Assembly (NCBI RefSeq): GCF_029893635.1
Contig: NZ_JARXYR010000002.1
Coordinates: forward strand, 1,153,001-1,217,000
Direction: 5' to 3'
Source: Variovorax sp. TBS-050B
GTDB taxonomy: Bacteria; Pseudomonadota; Gammaproteobacteria; Burkholderiales; Burkholderiaceae_C
Length of the DNA: 64,000 bases
The notes under the pieces are model-generated. The model was not told the DNA's origin. It worked only from the letters and a program-made list of their open reading frames with translations, and searched no databases. Below, piece after piece: positions 9,230-18,699 of this stretch. The first letter of the stretch is position 1; the number at the start of each line of letters is the position of its first letter. Position numbers and translations under genes: made by a program.

Positions 9230-10200
9230 CCACGACGACGACGCCGGAGGAACTGAGCTATGCCGAAGCGGCCGTGCGCGCGCTGGCGCAGGAGATGCAG
9301 GCCGACCCCCGGGTGGTGGTGCTCGGCGAAGACGTGGGCCGCGGCGGCATCTTCGGCCAGTACAAGGGGCTGCAGCAGCGCTTCGGCGAAAGCCGCGTGA
9401 TCGACACGCCGATCAGCGAGGCCGCGATCATGGGCGCGGGCGTGGGCATGGCGCTCGCGGGCCTGCGGCCGGTGGTCGAGATGCGCGTGGTCGACTTCGC
9501 GCTCTGCGGCATGGACGAACTGGTGAACCAGGCCGCCAAGAACCGCTTCATGTTCGGCGGCCAGGGCCGCGTGCCGCTGGTGGCGCGCATGCCGGGCGGC
9601 ATCTGGGACGCCTCGGCGGCGCAGCATTCGCAGTCGCTCGAGGCCTGGTTCGCGCACATGCCGGGGCTGGTGGTGGTCTGCCCCGCGACGCCGCAGGACA
9701 ACCACGGCCTGCTGCGCGCGGCGCTGCAGTGCGGCGACCCGGTGGTCTACATCGAGCACAAGACGCTCTGGGGCCTGCGCGGCGAGGTCGACGACAGCCT
9801 GGAGGTGCCGCTCGGCCGCGCACGCCGCGTGCGCGAAGGCGATGCGCTCACGCTGGTGAGCTGGAGCCGCCAGCTGCAGGCCTGCACCGCGGCCTGCGAC
9901 GCGCTCGCGGCCGAGGGCATCGCGGTGGACCTGATCGACCTGCGCACGCTCTGGCCCTGGGACCGCGAGACGGTGCTCGCCTCCTGCGCGCGCACCCGGC
10001 GCCTGCTGGTGGTGCACGAGGCGGTGCAGGTGGCGGGCTTCGGCGCCGAGATCGCCGCGAGCGCGGCCGAGGCCACGGGCTGCCGCGTCGCGAGGCTCGG
10101 CGCGCCGCGCATCCCGGTCGGCTATGCGCCGGTGCTCGAGGCGCAGTCGCGCGTGGGCGCGGAGGCCGTCGCGGCGGCGGCGAGGAAGCTGCTCGACTAG
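9220..10200 (+). CDS. TPP-dependent 2-oxoacid/acetoin dehydrogenase E1 component, beta subunit
   Basis: 326 residues from the ATG at 9220, which overlaps the alpha-subunit stop by ten bases and implies translational coupling. E1 beta hallmarks are present: VVVLGEDVGRGGIFG, DTPISEAAIMGAGVGMAL, QAAKNRFMFGGQ and the C-terminal transketolase-like DLIDLRTLWPWD and GYAPVLE. Together with alpha it forms an alpha2beta2 heterotetramer that normally passes an acyl group to a lipoyl E2. The next gene, on the opposite strand, is an unrelated SDR, so E2 and E3 must come from elsewhere. Confidence 0.87.
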   Translation: MALTTTTTPEELSYAEAAVRALAQEMQADPRVVVLGEDVGRGGIFGQYKGLQQRFGESRVIDTPISEAAIMGAGVGMALAGLRPVVEMRVVDFALCGMDELVNQAAKNRFMFGGQGRVPLVARMPGGIWDASAAQHSQSLEAWFAHMPGLVVVCPATPQDNHGLLRAALQCGDPVVYIEHKTLWGLRGEVDDSLEVPLGRARRVREGDALTLVSWSRQLQACTAACDALAAEGIAVDLIDLRTLWPWDRETVLASCARTRRLLVVHEAVQVAGFGAEIAASAAEATGCRVARLGAPRIPVGYAPVLEAQSRVGAEAVAAAARKLLD

Positions 10201-10210
10201 GCCCGGCCGT

Positions 10211-10984
10211 TCAGGCCGCGAAGCCGCCGTCGATGTTGAGGCTCGCGCCGGTCACGAAGCCCGCTTCGGGGCCGGCGAGGTAGGCCACCATGGCGGCGAT
10301 CTCCTCGGGCCGCGCATGGCGCGCGAGCGCCATCAGGCCGTGCATCGCGGGCGCGTTGGGGCCGTCGACCGGGTTCATGTCGGTGTTCACGGGGCCGGGC
10401 TGCACGTTGTTGACCGTGATGCCGCGCGGGCCGAGATCGCGCGCCAGGCCCTGCACCAGCCCCTTGAGCGCCGACTTGCTCATCGCGTAGGCGCTGCCGC
10501 CGGGCCAGGGCATGCGCTCGGCGTTGGTGCTGCCGATGTTGATGATGCGTCCGCCCTCGCCCATGTGGCGCGCCGCCGCCTTGGCCGCGACGAAGATGGC
10601 GCGCACATTGATGTGCCAGGTGCGGTCGAAGTCCTCGAGCGAGAAGTCGTCGAGGGTGCCGGGCAGGAAGATGCCGGCGTTGTTGACCAGCACGTCGATG
10701 CGGCCGAACCGGCGCGCGGCCTCGTCGATGCCGGCGGTGAGGGCGGCGGCGTCGGCGCTGTCGATCCGGAGCGCCAGCGCGCGGCCGCCCTCGGCCTCGA
10801 TGCTGCGCACCAGTTCATCGGCCGGCGCGGCGGAGCTGGCATAGCTGAAGGCGACGGCGGCGCCTTCCTGCACCAGCCGGCGCACGATGGCGGCGCCGAT
10901 GCCGCGCGAACCGCCGGTCACGAAGGCAGTCTTGCCCGCGAGCGCCGCGGAAGAGGAAGCAGAAGAGGAGGAAGTGGAAGCCAT
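10211..10984 (-). CDS. SDR-family oxidoreductase
   Basis: 257 residues of the classical short-chain dehydrogenase type. The NAD(P)-binding motif TGGSRGIG lies near residue 23, NNAG near 98, and the catalytic Ser with YAMSK near 155-167. The C-terminus ends in VTGASLNIDGGFAA as in FabG-like enzymes. The first dozen residues are an unusual run of serine and alanine (MASTSSSSASSS). It is divergent from the LysR gene at 11098 with 113 bases between them, the usual arrangement for a LysR target. The substrate is unknown. Confidence 0.88.
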   Translation of the reverse strand: MASTSSSSASSSAALAGKTAFVTGGSRGIGAAIVRRLVQEGAAVAFSYASSAAPADELVRSIEAEGGRALALRIDSADAAALTAGIDEAARRFGRIDVLVNNAGIFLPGTLDDFSLEDFDRTWHINVRAIFVAAKAAARHMGEGGRIINIGSTNAERMPWPGGSAYAMSKSALKGLVQGLARDLGPRGITVNNVQPGPVNTDMNPVDGPNAPAMHGLMALARHARPEEIAAMVAYLAGPEAGFVTGASLNIDGGFAA

Positions 10985-11071
10985 GGTGATTTCCTGGAAA
11001 GGTTGTGGATGACGGGCCTCAGTGTGGACATTCGATTACCGCTTGGCTAGCCATCAATCCAGCCAATCAAA

Positions 11072-11088
11072 TTCAACCGTTGGTTGAA
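11072..11088. promoter_or_regulatory. Palindrome in the SDR/LysR divergent gap (candidate LysR operator)
   Basis: Perfect seven-base arms TTCAACC-GTT-GGTTGAA centred 18 bases before the LysR start codon. It fits the T-N11-A rule of LysR-type sites, so it probably serves autoregulation and control of the divergent SDR. Binding is inferred. Confidence 0.5.
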
Positions 11089-11097
11089 AATGGCGCG

Positions 11098-12027
11098 ATG
11101 GCACCTCCCCTCAACCACCTCGAATCCTTCGTCCAGAGCGCGGAAAGCGGCAGTTTCTCGGCCGCCGCGCGGCGGCTCGGGCTCACGCCGGCCGCGGTCA
11201 GCAAGAACGTGGCGCGGCTCGAAGCGCGGCTGGGCGTGCGGCTGTTCCAGCGCAGCACCCGCAGTCTCACGCTGACCGAGGGCGGCGAGCGCTTTCTCGC
11301 GCAGATCGGCGGACCGCTCGCGACGCTGCAGGACGCGATGGCCGGCCTTTCCAGCGAGGACGGCCAGCCCGCGGGCACGCTCAAGGTCAGCATGGGCCAG
11401 GCCTTCGGCCGCGAGCATGTGCTGCCGATGATGGGCGACTTCCTCGCGCGCTATCCGGCGGTGCTGCCCGACTGGCATTTCGACAACCAGCAGGTCGACC
11501 TGGTGGGCGAGGGCTTCGACGCCGCGATCGGCGGCGGCATCGCGCTGTCGCCCGGCGTGGTAGCGCGCGAGCTGGCCCGCATCCACGTGGTCGCGGTGGC
11601 GGCGCCGCGCTACCTCGCGGGCCGCACGCTGCCTCGGCATCCGGCGGAACTGGCGCAGTTCGACGCGCTGATGCGCCGCTCCTCGCCGACCGGCCGGGTG
11701 CGCGGCTGGGCGCTGCAGCATGCCGACGGCCGCGAGGTCACGGTGGACCAGCCGCGGCCGCGCGCGATCTTCAACGACCCGGAAGCGATCGCGCATGCCG
11801 CGCTGATGGGACTGGGCGTGGCGATGCTGCCGATGCCCTTCGTCGAGCGCGGCCTCGGCAGCGGCGCGCTGGTGCGGCTCCTGCCCGAATGGCACTACGA
11901 CGCCGGCGTGGTCTGGCTCTACTACCCGAGCAAGAAGCTGCTGCCGGCGAAGACGCGCGTGTTCATCGACTTCGTGCTGGAACGCTTTCGCAGCGAAGGC
12001 TTCGCGCGGCGCATGCAGGTGGCCTGA
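11098..12027 (+). CDS. LysR-family transcriptional regulator
   Basis: 309 residues. The N-terminal winged HTH ([27 protein letters not shown], about residues 18-44) is followed by a LysR substrate-binding domain beginning near residue 90 ([12 protein letters not shown]). The sequence resembles the CrgA/AaeR-like subgroup common in Burkholderiales. I chose the ATG at 11098 so that the HTH starts at the normal distance; an earlier in-frame ATG would place the operator palindrome inside the gene. Likely controls the divergent SDR at 10211. Confidence 0.88.
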   Translation: MAPPLNHLESFVQSAESGSFSAAARRLGLTPAAVSKNVARLEARLGVRLFQRSTRSLTLTEGGERFLAQIGGPLATLQDAMAGLSSEDGQPAGTLKVSMGQAFGREHVLPMMGDFLARYPAVLPDWHFDNQQVDLVGEGFDAAIGGGIALSPGVVARELARIHVVAVAAPRYLAGRTLPRHPAELAQFDALMRRSSPTGRVRGWALQHADGREVTVDQPRPRAIFNDPEAIAHAALMGLGVAMLPMPFVERGLGSGALVRLLPEWHYDAGVVWLYYPSKKLLPAKTRVFIDFVLERFRSEGFARRMQVA

Positions 12028-12094
12028 AGAATCACCGGCCGCGGCCGGGTTTTACCGGCGGCGGCCGACATCTTTAGCCTGTACAAACGCAGCC

Positions 12095-13102
12095 ATGACT
12101 TCCAAGCTCAAACTGACCCGCCGCGCTGCGCTCGCAGCCTCCGCCGCCGCCCTCGTCGCCATGCCCTCCTGGGCCCAGGGCACCTGGCCCACCAAACCCG
12201 TGCGCATCGTCGTGCCCTTCGCGGCCGGCGGCACCACCGACATCCTCGCGCGCGCCGTGGCGCCCGAACTCTCGAAGGCCTTCGGCCAGCAGTTCATCGT
12301 CGACAACCGCGCCGGCGCGGGCGGCAACGTGGGCGCCGAGATCGTCTCGCATGCGCCGAACGACGGCTACACGCTGCTGATGGGCACCGTCGGCACGCAC
12401 GGCATCAACCGCGCGCTCTACCCGAAGCTGCCCTTCGACCCGATCAAGGACTTCGTGCCGATCACGCTCGTGGCCGCGGTGCCCAACGTGATGGAGATGA
12501 ACGCCCAGAAGGCGAAGGAACTGAACATCCGCAACGTGCAGGACTTCATCAAGTACGCCAAGGCCAATCCCGGCAAGCTCAACATGGCGTCGAGCGGCAG
12601 CGGCACCTCGATCCACCTCGCGGGCGAGCTCTTCAAGAGCATGACCGGCACCTTCATGACGCACATCCCGTACAAGGGATCGGGCCCTGCGCTGCTCGAC
12701 ATGGTGGGCGGCAACGCCGACGTGATGTTCGACAACCTGCCTTCGTCGATGGCGCAGATCAAGGGCGGCAAGCTCACGCCCCTGGCCGTGACCAGCGCGC
12801 AGCGCTCGCCCGCGCTGCCCGACGTGCCGACCGTGGAAGAAGCCGGCGGCCCGTCGCTCAAGGGCTACGAGGCCAGCTCGTGGTTCGGCCTGCTCGCGCC
12901 GGCCGGCACCTCGCCCGAGATCGTCAACCGCATCCAGCAGGAAGTGGCCAAGTCGCTCGCCACCCCGGCCATCAAGGAAAAGATGCTCGCCCAGGGCGCG
13001 ATCCCGAGCGGCAACTCACCGGCCGACTTCGCGAAGCTGATCGCCAGCGAGCATGTGAAGTGGGCGAAGGTGGTGAAGGAATCCGGCGCGAAGGTGGATT
13101 GA
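12095..13102 (+). CDS. Tripartite tricarboxylate transporter substrate-binding protein (Bug/TctC family)
   Basis: 335 residues. The signal peptide (about 1-28) contains TRRAALAAS and ends at WAQ. The mature protein shows the Bug pattern: [57 protein letters not shown] and a Venus-flytrap C-lobe. Such periplasmic receptors bind carboxylates, amides or aromatic acids. The membrane partners TctA and TctB are absent here, so it is an orphan receptor, as is very frequent in Burkholderiales. It lies 67 bases behind the LysR gene on the same strand. Confidence 0.9.
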   Translation: MTSKLKLTRRAALAASAAALVAMPSWAQGTWPTKPVRIVVPFAAGGTTDILARAVAPELSKAFGQQFIVDNRAGAGGNVGAEIVSHAPNDGYTLLMGTVGTHGINRALYPKLPFDPIKDFVPITLVAAVPNVMEMNAQKAKELNIRNVQDFIKYAKANPGKLNMASSGSGTSIHLAGELFKSMTGTFMTHIPYKGSGPALLDMVGGNADVMFDNLPSSMAQIKGGKLTPLAVTSAQRSPALPDVPTVEEAGGPSLKGYEASSWFGLLAPAGTSPEIVNRIQQEVAKSLATPAIKEKMLAQGAIPSGNSPADFAKLIASEHVKWAKVVKESGAKVD

Positions 13103-13110
13103 GGGCGCGG

Positions 13111-13240
13111 ATTCGGGTTCAGAACGCAGAGGGCGCGAAGGTTTCGCAGAAGTCGCGAAGGAAGACCACGGAAGATCCGCTCAGGTCTTCTTCTGCGACT
13201 TTCGCGGCACTTCGCGATTTCTGCGTTCGGTCAAGTCCGT
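13111..13240. repeat. Long palindromic interspersed repeat, copy B
   Basis: It occupies the gap between two convergent genes. The left half (ACGCAGAGGGCGCGAAGG, then TTTCGCAGAAGTCGC) pairs imperfectly with the right half (GCGACTTTCGCGGCACTTCG, then CGATTTCTGCGTTCGG). The left half is shared almost base for base with copy C, and GGTTTCGCAGAAGTCGC also occurs in copy A read in reverse. Confidence 0.8.
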
Positions 13241-13247
13241 TTCAGCC

Positions 13248-13571
13248 TCAGGTCGTCCAGGTGACGTCCTTCTTTTCGGCCAGCGAATCCTTCAGCATGT
13301 GAAGCAGCGGGGCCGCACGCTGGTGCAGCCCCACATGCTGTTTTTCGGAATCGTCGTCATGGCCCTCGACGACGTGGTCGTCGTGGTTGTGCGCATTGCC
13401 GGCCTCGCGCTGGAGCGCGGACTCCAGCGCCGCGATCGCCGCGGGAATCTGCTCGACGGTGATGATGCCCTGCGGCTGAACCGGTTTGCCGACGATCTCG
13501 AGCAGCTGGCGCGCATGCACCTCCAACATCACGAAGTCGGGGGTGGCGCGGGACTGGAATCGGTAGAGCAT
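13248..13571 (-). CDS. DUF1840 family protein
   Basis: 107 residues from the ATG at 13571, preceded by AGGAAGGA. The N-terminal half (MLYRFQSRATPDFVMLEVHA, then LLEIVG, then GIITVEQIPAAIAALE) is the conserved DUF1840 pattern of Betaproteobacteria. It is followed by a His/Asp-rich segment (HNHDDHVVEGHDDD) that looks able to hold divalent metal, then a C-terminal HQRAAPLLHML. Function is unknown. It is transcribed right behind cfa (16-base gap), so the two are probably one unit. Confidence 0.85.
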   Translation of the reverse strand: MLYRFQSRATPDFVMLEVHARQLLEIVGKPVQPQGIITVEQIPAAIAALESALQREAGNAHNHDDHVVEGHDDDSEKQHVGLHQRAAPLLHMLKDSLAEKKDVTWTT

Positions 13572-13587
13572 GGTGGTCCTTCCTGGA

Positions 13588-14856
13588 TTACTTGTAGATG
13601 TAGTCACGGGCAAAAGGGTACACCGATTGCGCGCCGCGCAGAACGCCGTGGTCGACCTTGCCGTCGGGCTTGGTCGAGAGCATCTGGTGCAGCGAGATCC
13701 AGCCCTGCTCGAAGCTCATGGCCGAGCCCGCCAGATAGAGGCGGTAGGCCCGCAGGATGCGTTCCGCGTTCTCGGCCTGCCGTCCGCCGGCGCGCTGCAG
13801 CACTTCGCGCGCGGTGTCGAGCTGCGCCTCGAGCGCATCCGACCATGCCCAGAGCGTGCGCGCATAGTGCGGGCGCAGGCTCTCGGTGTCGACCATCTCG
13901 AGGCCCGCGGCCGCCGTCTCGCGCAGCACGTGCGTCACGTGCAGCAGCTCGCCGCCGGGGAAGATGTACTTCTCGATAAAGTCGCCCATGCCCGCGCCGA
14001 GCTGGCGGTAGTCGAGCTGCCCCGAGGTGATGCCGTGGTTCAGCACCAGGCCACCGGGCTTCAGCAGCGCATGGATCTGGCGGAAGTAGGTGGGCATGTA
14101 GGCCGCGCCCACGTGCTCGAACATGCCGACCGACGAGATCTTGTCGAAGGGCCGGTCGGCGGAGAGTTCGCGGTAGTCGCGCAGCTCCACGCGCACGCGG
14201 CCCGAGAGGCCCTTCTCCTCGATCAGGCGCTGCACGTGCGCATGCTGGTTCCTCGACAGCGTGATGCCGGTGGCATCCACGCCGTAGTGCTCGGCCGCCC
14301 AGAGCAGCAGCCCGCCCCAGCCCGAGCCGATGTCGAGGAAGCGCTCGCCGGGCTGGAGCATCAGCTTGCGGCAGATGTGGTCGAGCTTGGCCTCCTGCGC
14401 CTGTGCGAGCGTGAGCTCGGGCGTGCGGAAGTAGGCGCACGAATAGACCCGGCGCGGATCGAGCCAGAGCGCGTAGAAATCGTCTGAAACGTCGTAGTGG
14501 AACTGGATCTGCTCCGCATCCTTGTGGAGCGAATGCGAGCCGCGGGACTTGGCGAGCCGCAGCAGGCGGGTCCACCAGGTGGTGTTGGTCTCGGCGGGGT
14601 TGCCGGGCAGCATGCCGACGGTGGCGTCGATGATGTCGCGCATCGCGCCTTCGATCTGGACCTTGCCCTCCACGTAGGCCTCGCCGATGGCGCCCACCTG
14701 GCGCGCGGCGAGCTGGCCCAGCGCCGACCACTCTCTGAACGCCAGGGTGACGCGCGACCCCGGCTTGGCGACTCTTCGCCCATCAGGCAATTCAAGTGCG
14801 ATGGGCACCGGCAGCGACGCAAGCTGCGACTCGATCTTGGGTATCAAGCTTTGCAT
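13588..14856 (-). CDS. cfa: Cyclopropane-fatty-acyl-phospholipid synthase family methyltransferase
   Basis: 422 residues. The SAM-binding motif [10 protein letters not shown] lies at 173-182, with [14 protein letters not shown] just upstream (120-133) and SVGMFEHVG, both diagnostic of the CFA/mycolic acid synthase family. It transfers a methylene from SAM to unsaturated phospholipid acyl chains at the inner membrane. Start chosen at the ATG at 14856 ([10 protein letters not shown]); upstream in-frame codons lack family similarity. It is divergent from the anthranilate operon, whose promoter sits 80-110 bases upstream. Confidence 0.9.
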   Translation of the reverse strand: MQSLIPKIESQLASLPVPIALELPDGRRVAKPGSRVTLAFREWSALGQLAARQVGAIGEAYVEGKVQIEGAMRDIIDATVGMLPGNPAETNTTWWTRLLRLAKSRGSHSLHKDAEQIQFHYDVSDDFYALWLDPRRVYSCAYFRTPELTLAQAQEAKLDHICRKLMLQPGERFLDIGSGWGGLLLWAAEHYGVDATGITLSRNQHAHVQRLIEEKGLSGRVRVELRDYRELSADRPFDKISSVGMFEHVGAAYMPTYFRQIHALLKPGGLVLNHGITSGQLDYRQLGAGMGDFIEKYIFPGGELLHVTHVLRETAAAGLEMVDTESLRPHYARTLWAWSDALEAQLDTAREVLQRAGGRQAENAERILRAYRLYLAGSAMSFEQGWISLHQMLSTKPDGKVDHGVLRGAQSVYPFARDYIYK

Positions 14857-14936
14857 GGTGCGGCCATGGTATTGATTTTTTGGGTTTTTTGCATGACGTT
14901 GCATGCGGCCGCGCGGCGCGCGGCGGGAGGACCCCG

Positions 14937-14966
14937 TTGACAGCAGATTGTTTATGTCTAAACTAT
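14937..14966 (+). promoter_or_regulatory. Promoter overlapping a MarR-type palindrome for the 2-aminobenzoyl-CoA operon
   Basis: TTGACA at 14937-14942 is followed after 16 bases by TAAACT at 14959-14964. Overlapping the -10 box, ATTGTTTA-TGTC-TAAACTAT (14947-14966) is an inverted repeat complementary at seven of eight positions. This is the geometry expected of repression by a MarR protein, and such a protein is the second gene of the operon. Only seven bases lie between the palindrome and the first start codon ATG. Confidence 0.7.
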
Positions 14967-14972
14967 TCAACC

Positions 14973-17363
14973 ATGAACAGCCTCGCCAACGGCCGCCCGG
15001 CCGCCGCACCCGCCATGGACCTCCAACGCATCCTGTGCATCGGCGGCGGCCCCGCCGGCCTCTATTTCGCGCTGCTGATGAAGGCGCGCAACCCGGCACT
15101 CGAGATCACCGTGGTCGAGCGCAACCGGCCGTTCGACACCTTCGGCTGGGGCGTGGTGCTCAGCGACCAGACGCTCGCCAACCTCGCGGCCGCCGACGCG
15201 GCGACGGCCGCGCTCATCGGCAACGAGTTCCACCACTGGGACGACATCCAGGTGTTCTTCAAGGGCGGGCAGGTGCGCTCGGGCGGCCACGGCTTCTGCG
15301 GCATCGGGCGCAAGCGGCTGCTGAACATCCTGCAGGAGCGCTGCCTCGAACTGGGCGTGCAGCTGGTCTTCGAGACCGACGTGGCCGACGACCAGGCCAT
15401 GGCGGCCAGGTACAACGCCGACCTCGTCATCGCGAGCGACGGCCTCAACAGCCGCATCCGCCAGCGCTATGCCGAGGTGTTCAAGCCCGACGTCGACCTG
15501 CGCAACTGCCGCTTCGTCTGGCTCGGCACGCACCAGACCTTCGACGCCTTCACCTTCGCCTTCGAACAGACCGAGCACGGCTGGTTCCAGGCCCATGCCT
15601 ACCAGTTCGACGACAAGACCTCGACCTTCATCGTCGAGACGCCCGAGGCGGTCTGGAAGGCCCATGGCATCGACCGCATGGAGCAGCCCGAAGCCATCGC
15701 CTTCTGCGAGAAGCTGTTCGCCAAGTACCTCGGCGGCCATTCGCTGATCAGCAATGCCACGCACCTGCGCGGCTCGGCCAACTGGATCCGCTTTCCGCGC
15801 GTGGTGTGCGAGCGCTGGACGCACCGCATCGACGTGGAGGGCCGCTCCGTGCCCGTGGTGCTGATGGGCGATGCGGCGCACACCGCGCATTTCTCGATCG
15901 GCTCGGGCACCAAGCTCGCGCTCGAGGACGCGATCGACCTCGCCAACGAGTTCGCGCAGGGCGGCACGGTGGACCAGGTGCTCGAAGGCTACGAGGCGCG
16001 CCGCAGCGTCGAGGTGCTCAAGATCCAGAACGCGGCGCGCAACTCGACCGAATGGTTCGAGAACGTGCCGCGCTACACCGGCATGCAGATCGAGCAGTTC
16101 GCCTATTCGCTGCTCACGCGCTCGCAGCGCATCAGCCACGAGAACCTGCGGCTGCGCGACACCCGATGGCTCGGCGGCTACGAGCAGTGGCTCGCGGGCG
16201 GCAGGCCGGTGCTGCCGATGCTGATGCCCTACAAGGTGCGCGGCCTCACGCTCAAGAACCGCATCCTGGTCTCGCCGATGGCCACCTACAGCGCGGTCGA
16301 CGGCGTGCCGCAGGACTTCCTGCTCGTGCACCTGGGTGCGCGCGCGCTCGGCGGCGCGGCGATGGTGTTCGTCGAGATGACCAGCCCGACGCCCGAGGGC
16401 CGCATCACGCCCGGCTGCACCGGCCTTTACAACGACGCGCAGCAGGCCGCGTTCAAGCGCATCGTCGACTTCGTGCACACGCAGTCGAGCGCGAAGATCG
16501 CGATGCAGCTCGGCCACAGCGGGGCCAAGGGCTCCACCCGCGTGGGCTGGGAGGGCACCGACGAGCCGCTCGAAAGCGGCAACTGGGCGCTGCTGTCGGC
16601 CAGCGCGGTCGCCTACGGCGAGCAGAACCAGCTGCCGGCGGCGATGACGCGCGCGCAGATGGACGAGATGCGCGAGCTGTTCGTGGCCTCCACGCGCCGC
16701 GCGGCCGAATGCGGCTTCGACTGGCTCGAGCTGCACTGCGCGCACGGCTACCTGCTGTCGTCCTTCATCAGCCCGCTCACCAATCTGCGCACCGATGAGT
16801 ACGGCGGCGACATCGAAGCCCGCTGCCGCTATCCGCTCGAGGTGTTCCGCGCGATGCGCGCCGCCTGGCCCGAGGACCGGCCGATGAGCGTGCGGATCTC
16901 GGCGCACGACTGGGCGCCCGGCGGCAACACCGATGCCGACGCGGTGATCGTGGCGCGGCTCTTCAAGGAGGCCGGCGCCGATTTCATCGACGTGTCCTCC
17001 GGCCAGACCACGCGCGCTGCGAAGCCCGTGTACGGCCGCATGTACCAGACGCCCTTTGCCGACCGCATCCGCAACGAGGTCGGCATCGCGACCATCGCGG
17101 TCGGCGCCATCACCGACGCGGACCAGGCCAACAGCATCATCGCGGCCGGCCGCGCCGATCTCTGCGCAATTGCGCGGCCGCATCTCGCCGACCCGGCCTG
17201 GACGCTGCACGAGGCCGCGAAGCTGCAGAGCCGCGACGTCGACTGGCCGAAGCAGTACCTGAGCGGACGCGACCAGATGTACCGCGAGATCGCCAAGCAG
17301 CAGCAGATGGCCGCGGCCGCGAATGCCGCCGCAGCCGCGCAGAACGCCGAAGAGACCCACTGA
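14973..17363 (+). CDS. abmA: 2-aminobenzoyl-CoA monooxygenase/reductase (flavin monooxygenase fused to an old-yellow-enzyme domain)
   Basis: 796 residues. Residues about 18-400 form a PHBH-type FAD monooxygenase: GGGPAG at 24-29, the ASDG motif near 153 and [22 protein letters not shown] near 300. From about residue 415 a second flavoprotein domain of the old yellow enzyme family follows ([10 protein letters not shown], then the [19 protein letters not shown] barrel region near 587). This two-domain layout is that of the Azoarcus anthraniloyl-CoA monooxygenase/reductase, which hydroxylates and then dearomatises 2-aminobenzoyl-CoA. Databases often label the same fusion salicylyl-CoA 5-hydroxylase. 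The CoA ligase and RidA genes in this operon favour anthranilate. Confidence 0.9.
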   Translation: MNSLANGRPAAAPAMDLQRILCIGGGPAGLYFALLMKARNPALEITVVERNRPFDTFGWGVVLSDQTLANLAAADAATAALIGNEFHHWDDIQVFFKGGQVRSGGHGFCGIGRKRLLNILQERCLELGVQLVFETDVADDQAMAARYNADLVIASDGLNSRIRQRYAEVFKPDVDLRNCRFVWLGTHQTFDAFTFAFEQTEHGWFQAHAYQFDDKTSTFIVETPEAVWKAHGIDRMEQPEAIAFCEKLFAKYLGGHSLISNATHLRGSANWIRFPRVVCERWTHRIDVEGRSVPVVLMGDAAHTAHFSIGSGTKLALEDAIDLANEFAQGGTVDQVLEGYEARRSVEVLKIQNAARNSTEWFENVPRYTGMQIEQFAYSLLTRSQRISHENLRLRDTRWLGGYEQWLAGGRPVLPMLMPYKVRGLTLKNRILVSPMATYSAVDGVPQDFLLVHLGARALGGAAMVFVEMTSPTPEGRITPGCTGLYNDAQQAAFKRIVDFVHTQSSAKIAMQLGHSGAKGSTRVGWEGTDEPLESGNWALLSASAVAYGEQNQLPAAMTRAQMDEMRELFVASTRRAAECGFDWLELHCAHGYLLSSFISPLTNLRTDEYGGDIEARCRYPLEVFRAMRAAWPEDRPMSVRISAHDWAPGGNTDADAVIVARLFKEAGADFIDVSSGQTTRAAKPVYGRMYQTPFADRIRNEVGIATIAVGAITDADQANSIIAAGRADLCAIARPHLADPAWTLHEAAKLQSRDVDWPKQYLSGRDQMYREIAKQQQMAAAANAAAAAQNAEETH

Positions 17364-17364
17364 C

Positions 17365-17844
17365 ATGGACCTCGAAGCACGCGCCCACAGCGAACACCCC
17401 GAGGCCCTGCGCCTCTGGCTGCGCCTTCTGACCTGCACCCAGCTGATCGAGAAGCAGGTGCGCAACGGCCTGCGCGCGCAGTTCGCGACCACGCTGCCAC
17501 GCTTCGACCTGATGGCGCAGCTCGAGCGTGCGCCCGAGGGCCTGAAGATGAACGAGCTCTCGCGCCGCATGATGGTGACGGGCGGCAACGTGACCGGCAT
17601 CACCGACCAGCTCGTGACCGAAGGGCTGGTCGAGCGCATCAACGTCGAGGGCGACCGCCGCGCCTGGCGCGTGCGGCTCACGCCGCGCGGGCGCAAGCTC
17701 TTCAACGACATGGCCGAGCAGCACGAGGACTGGATCGTCGAGGCCTTCGCGGGCCTCAGCGCCAAGGAGATCGCGCAGCTCCACAAGCTGCTCGGCAAGG
17801 TCAAGCAGCACTCACACATCCAACTGATCGCGGAGACGGAATGA
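17365..17844 (+). CDS. MarR-family transcriptional regulator
   Basis: 159 residues starting one base after the abmA stop. The winged helix-turn-helix covers about residues 50-115 ([30 protein letters not shown], then a [13 protein letters not shown] wing). Relatives in aromatic-CoA operons are repressors released by the CoA-thioester. Its place as second gene together with the palindrome at 14947-14966 suggests autorepression of the whole operon with 2-aminobenzoyl-CoA as inducer (inference). The stop overlaps the next start by four bases. Confidence 0.88.
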   Translation: MDLEARAHSEHPEALRLWLRLLTCTQLIEKQVRNGLRAQFATTLPRFDLMAQLERAPEGLKMNELSRRMMVTGGNVTGITDQLVTEGLVERINVEGDRRAWRVRLTPRGRKLFNDMAEQHEDWIVEAFAGLSAKEIAQLHKLLGKVKQHSHIQLIAETE

Positions 17845-18695
17845 AGCACTACATCGGCGCGGGCAACCCCATGCATGCGCAATTCGAACCGAAGGCCGGC
17901 TACAGCGCGAAGCACTTCGCCTGGACCTTCGACAACGGCGTCGGCACCGTCACGCTCAGCCGCCCCGAGCGCAAGAACCCGCTGACCTTCGACTCCTACG
18001 CCGAGCTGCGCGACCTGTTCCGCGCACTGACCTACGCCACCGACGTGAAGGCGATCGTGGTCACGGGTGCGGGCGGCAACTTCTGCTCGGGCGGCGACGT
18101 GCACGAGATCATCGGCCCGCTGACCGGCATGCGCATGCCCGAGCTGCTGGAGTTCACGCGCATGACGGGCGATCTGGTGAAGGCGATCCGCGCCTGCCCG
18201 CAGCCGATCGTGGGCGCGATCGACGGCGTGTGCGCCGGCGCCGGCGCGATGATCGCGCTGGCCTGCGACCTGCGCTACGGCTCGCCTGCCACGCGCACCG
18301 CCTTCCTCTTCACGCGCGTGGGCCTCGCGGGCGCCGACATGGGCGCCTGCGCGCTGCTGCCGCGCGTGATCGGCCAGGGCCGCGCCTCGGAGTTGCTGTT
18401 CACCGGCCGCGCGATGACGGCGCAGGAAGGCCATGCCTGGGGCTTCTTCAACGCGCTGCACGAGAGCGAAGCGCTGCTCGGCGCCGCCACCCAGGTGGCG
18501 CGCGACCTGGCCGAGGGCCCGACCTTCGCGCACGGCATGACCAAGACCATGCTCTCGCAGGAATGGTCGATGACCATCGACCAGGCGATCGAGGCCGAAG
18601 CCCAGGCCCAGGCGATCTGCATGCAGACCGAGGACTTCCGCCGCGCCTACGAGGCCTTCGCGGCCAGGCAGAAGCCCGTGTTCGGTGGGGACTGA
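17841..18695 (+). CDS. Enoyl-CoA hydratase/isomerase family protein of the anthranilate operon
   Basis: 284 residues of the crotonase fold. Oxyanion-hole segments are [12 protein letters not shown] (about residues 76-87) and [20 protein letters not shown] (about 131-150). Crotonase-fold enzymes here would act on the alicyclic CoA ester left after ring reduction, by hydration or hydrolytic ring opening. Which step it carries out is not deducible from the sequence. It begins with ATGA overlap on the MarR stop and precedes the acyl-CoA dehydrogenase by four bases. Confidence 0.87.
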   Translation: MKHYIGAGNPMHAQFEPKAGYSAKHFAWTFDNGVGTVTLSRPERKNPLTFDSYAELRDLFRALTYATDVKAIVVTGAGGNFCSGGDVHEIIGPLTGMRMPELLEFTRMTGDLVKAIRACPQPIVGAIDGVCAGAGAMIALACDLRYGSPATRTAFLFTRVGLAGADMGACALLPRVIGQGRASELLFTGRAMTAQEGHAWGFFNALHESEALLGAATQVARDLAEGPTFAHGMTKTMLSQEWSMTIDQAIEAEAQAQAICMQTEDFRRAYEAFAARQKPVFGGD

Positions 18696-18699
18696 AGCG

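Noticed and set aside
14967..18533. Very long open frame on the minus strand opposite the anthranilate operon
   Set aside because: It is an antisense shadow created by GC-rich third positions. The translation is His/Arg/Ala-rich without any domain, while the plus strand has clear enzymes.
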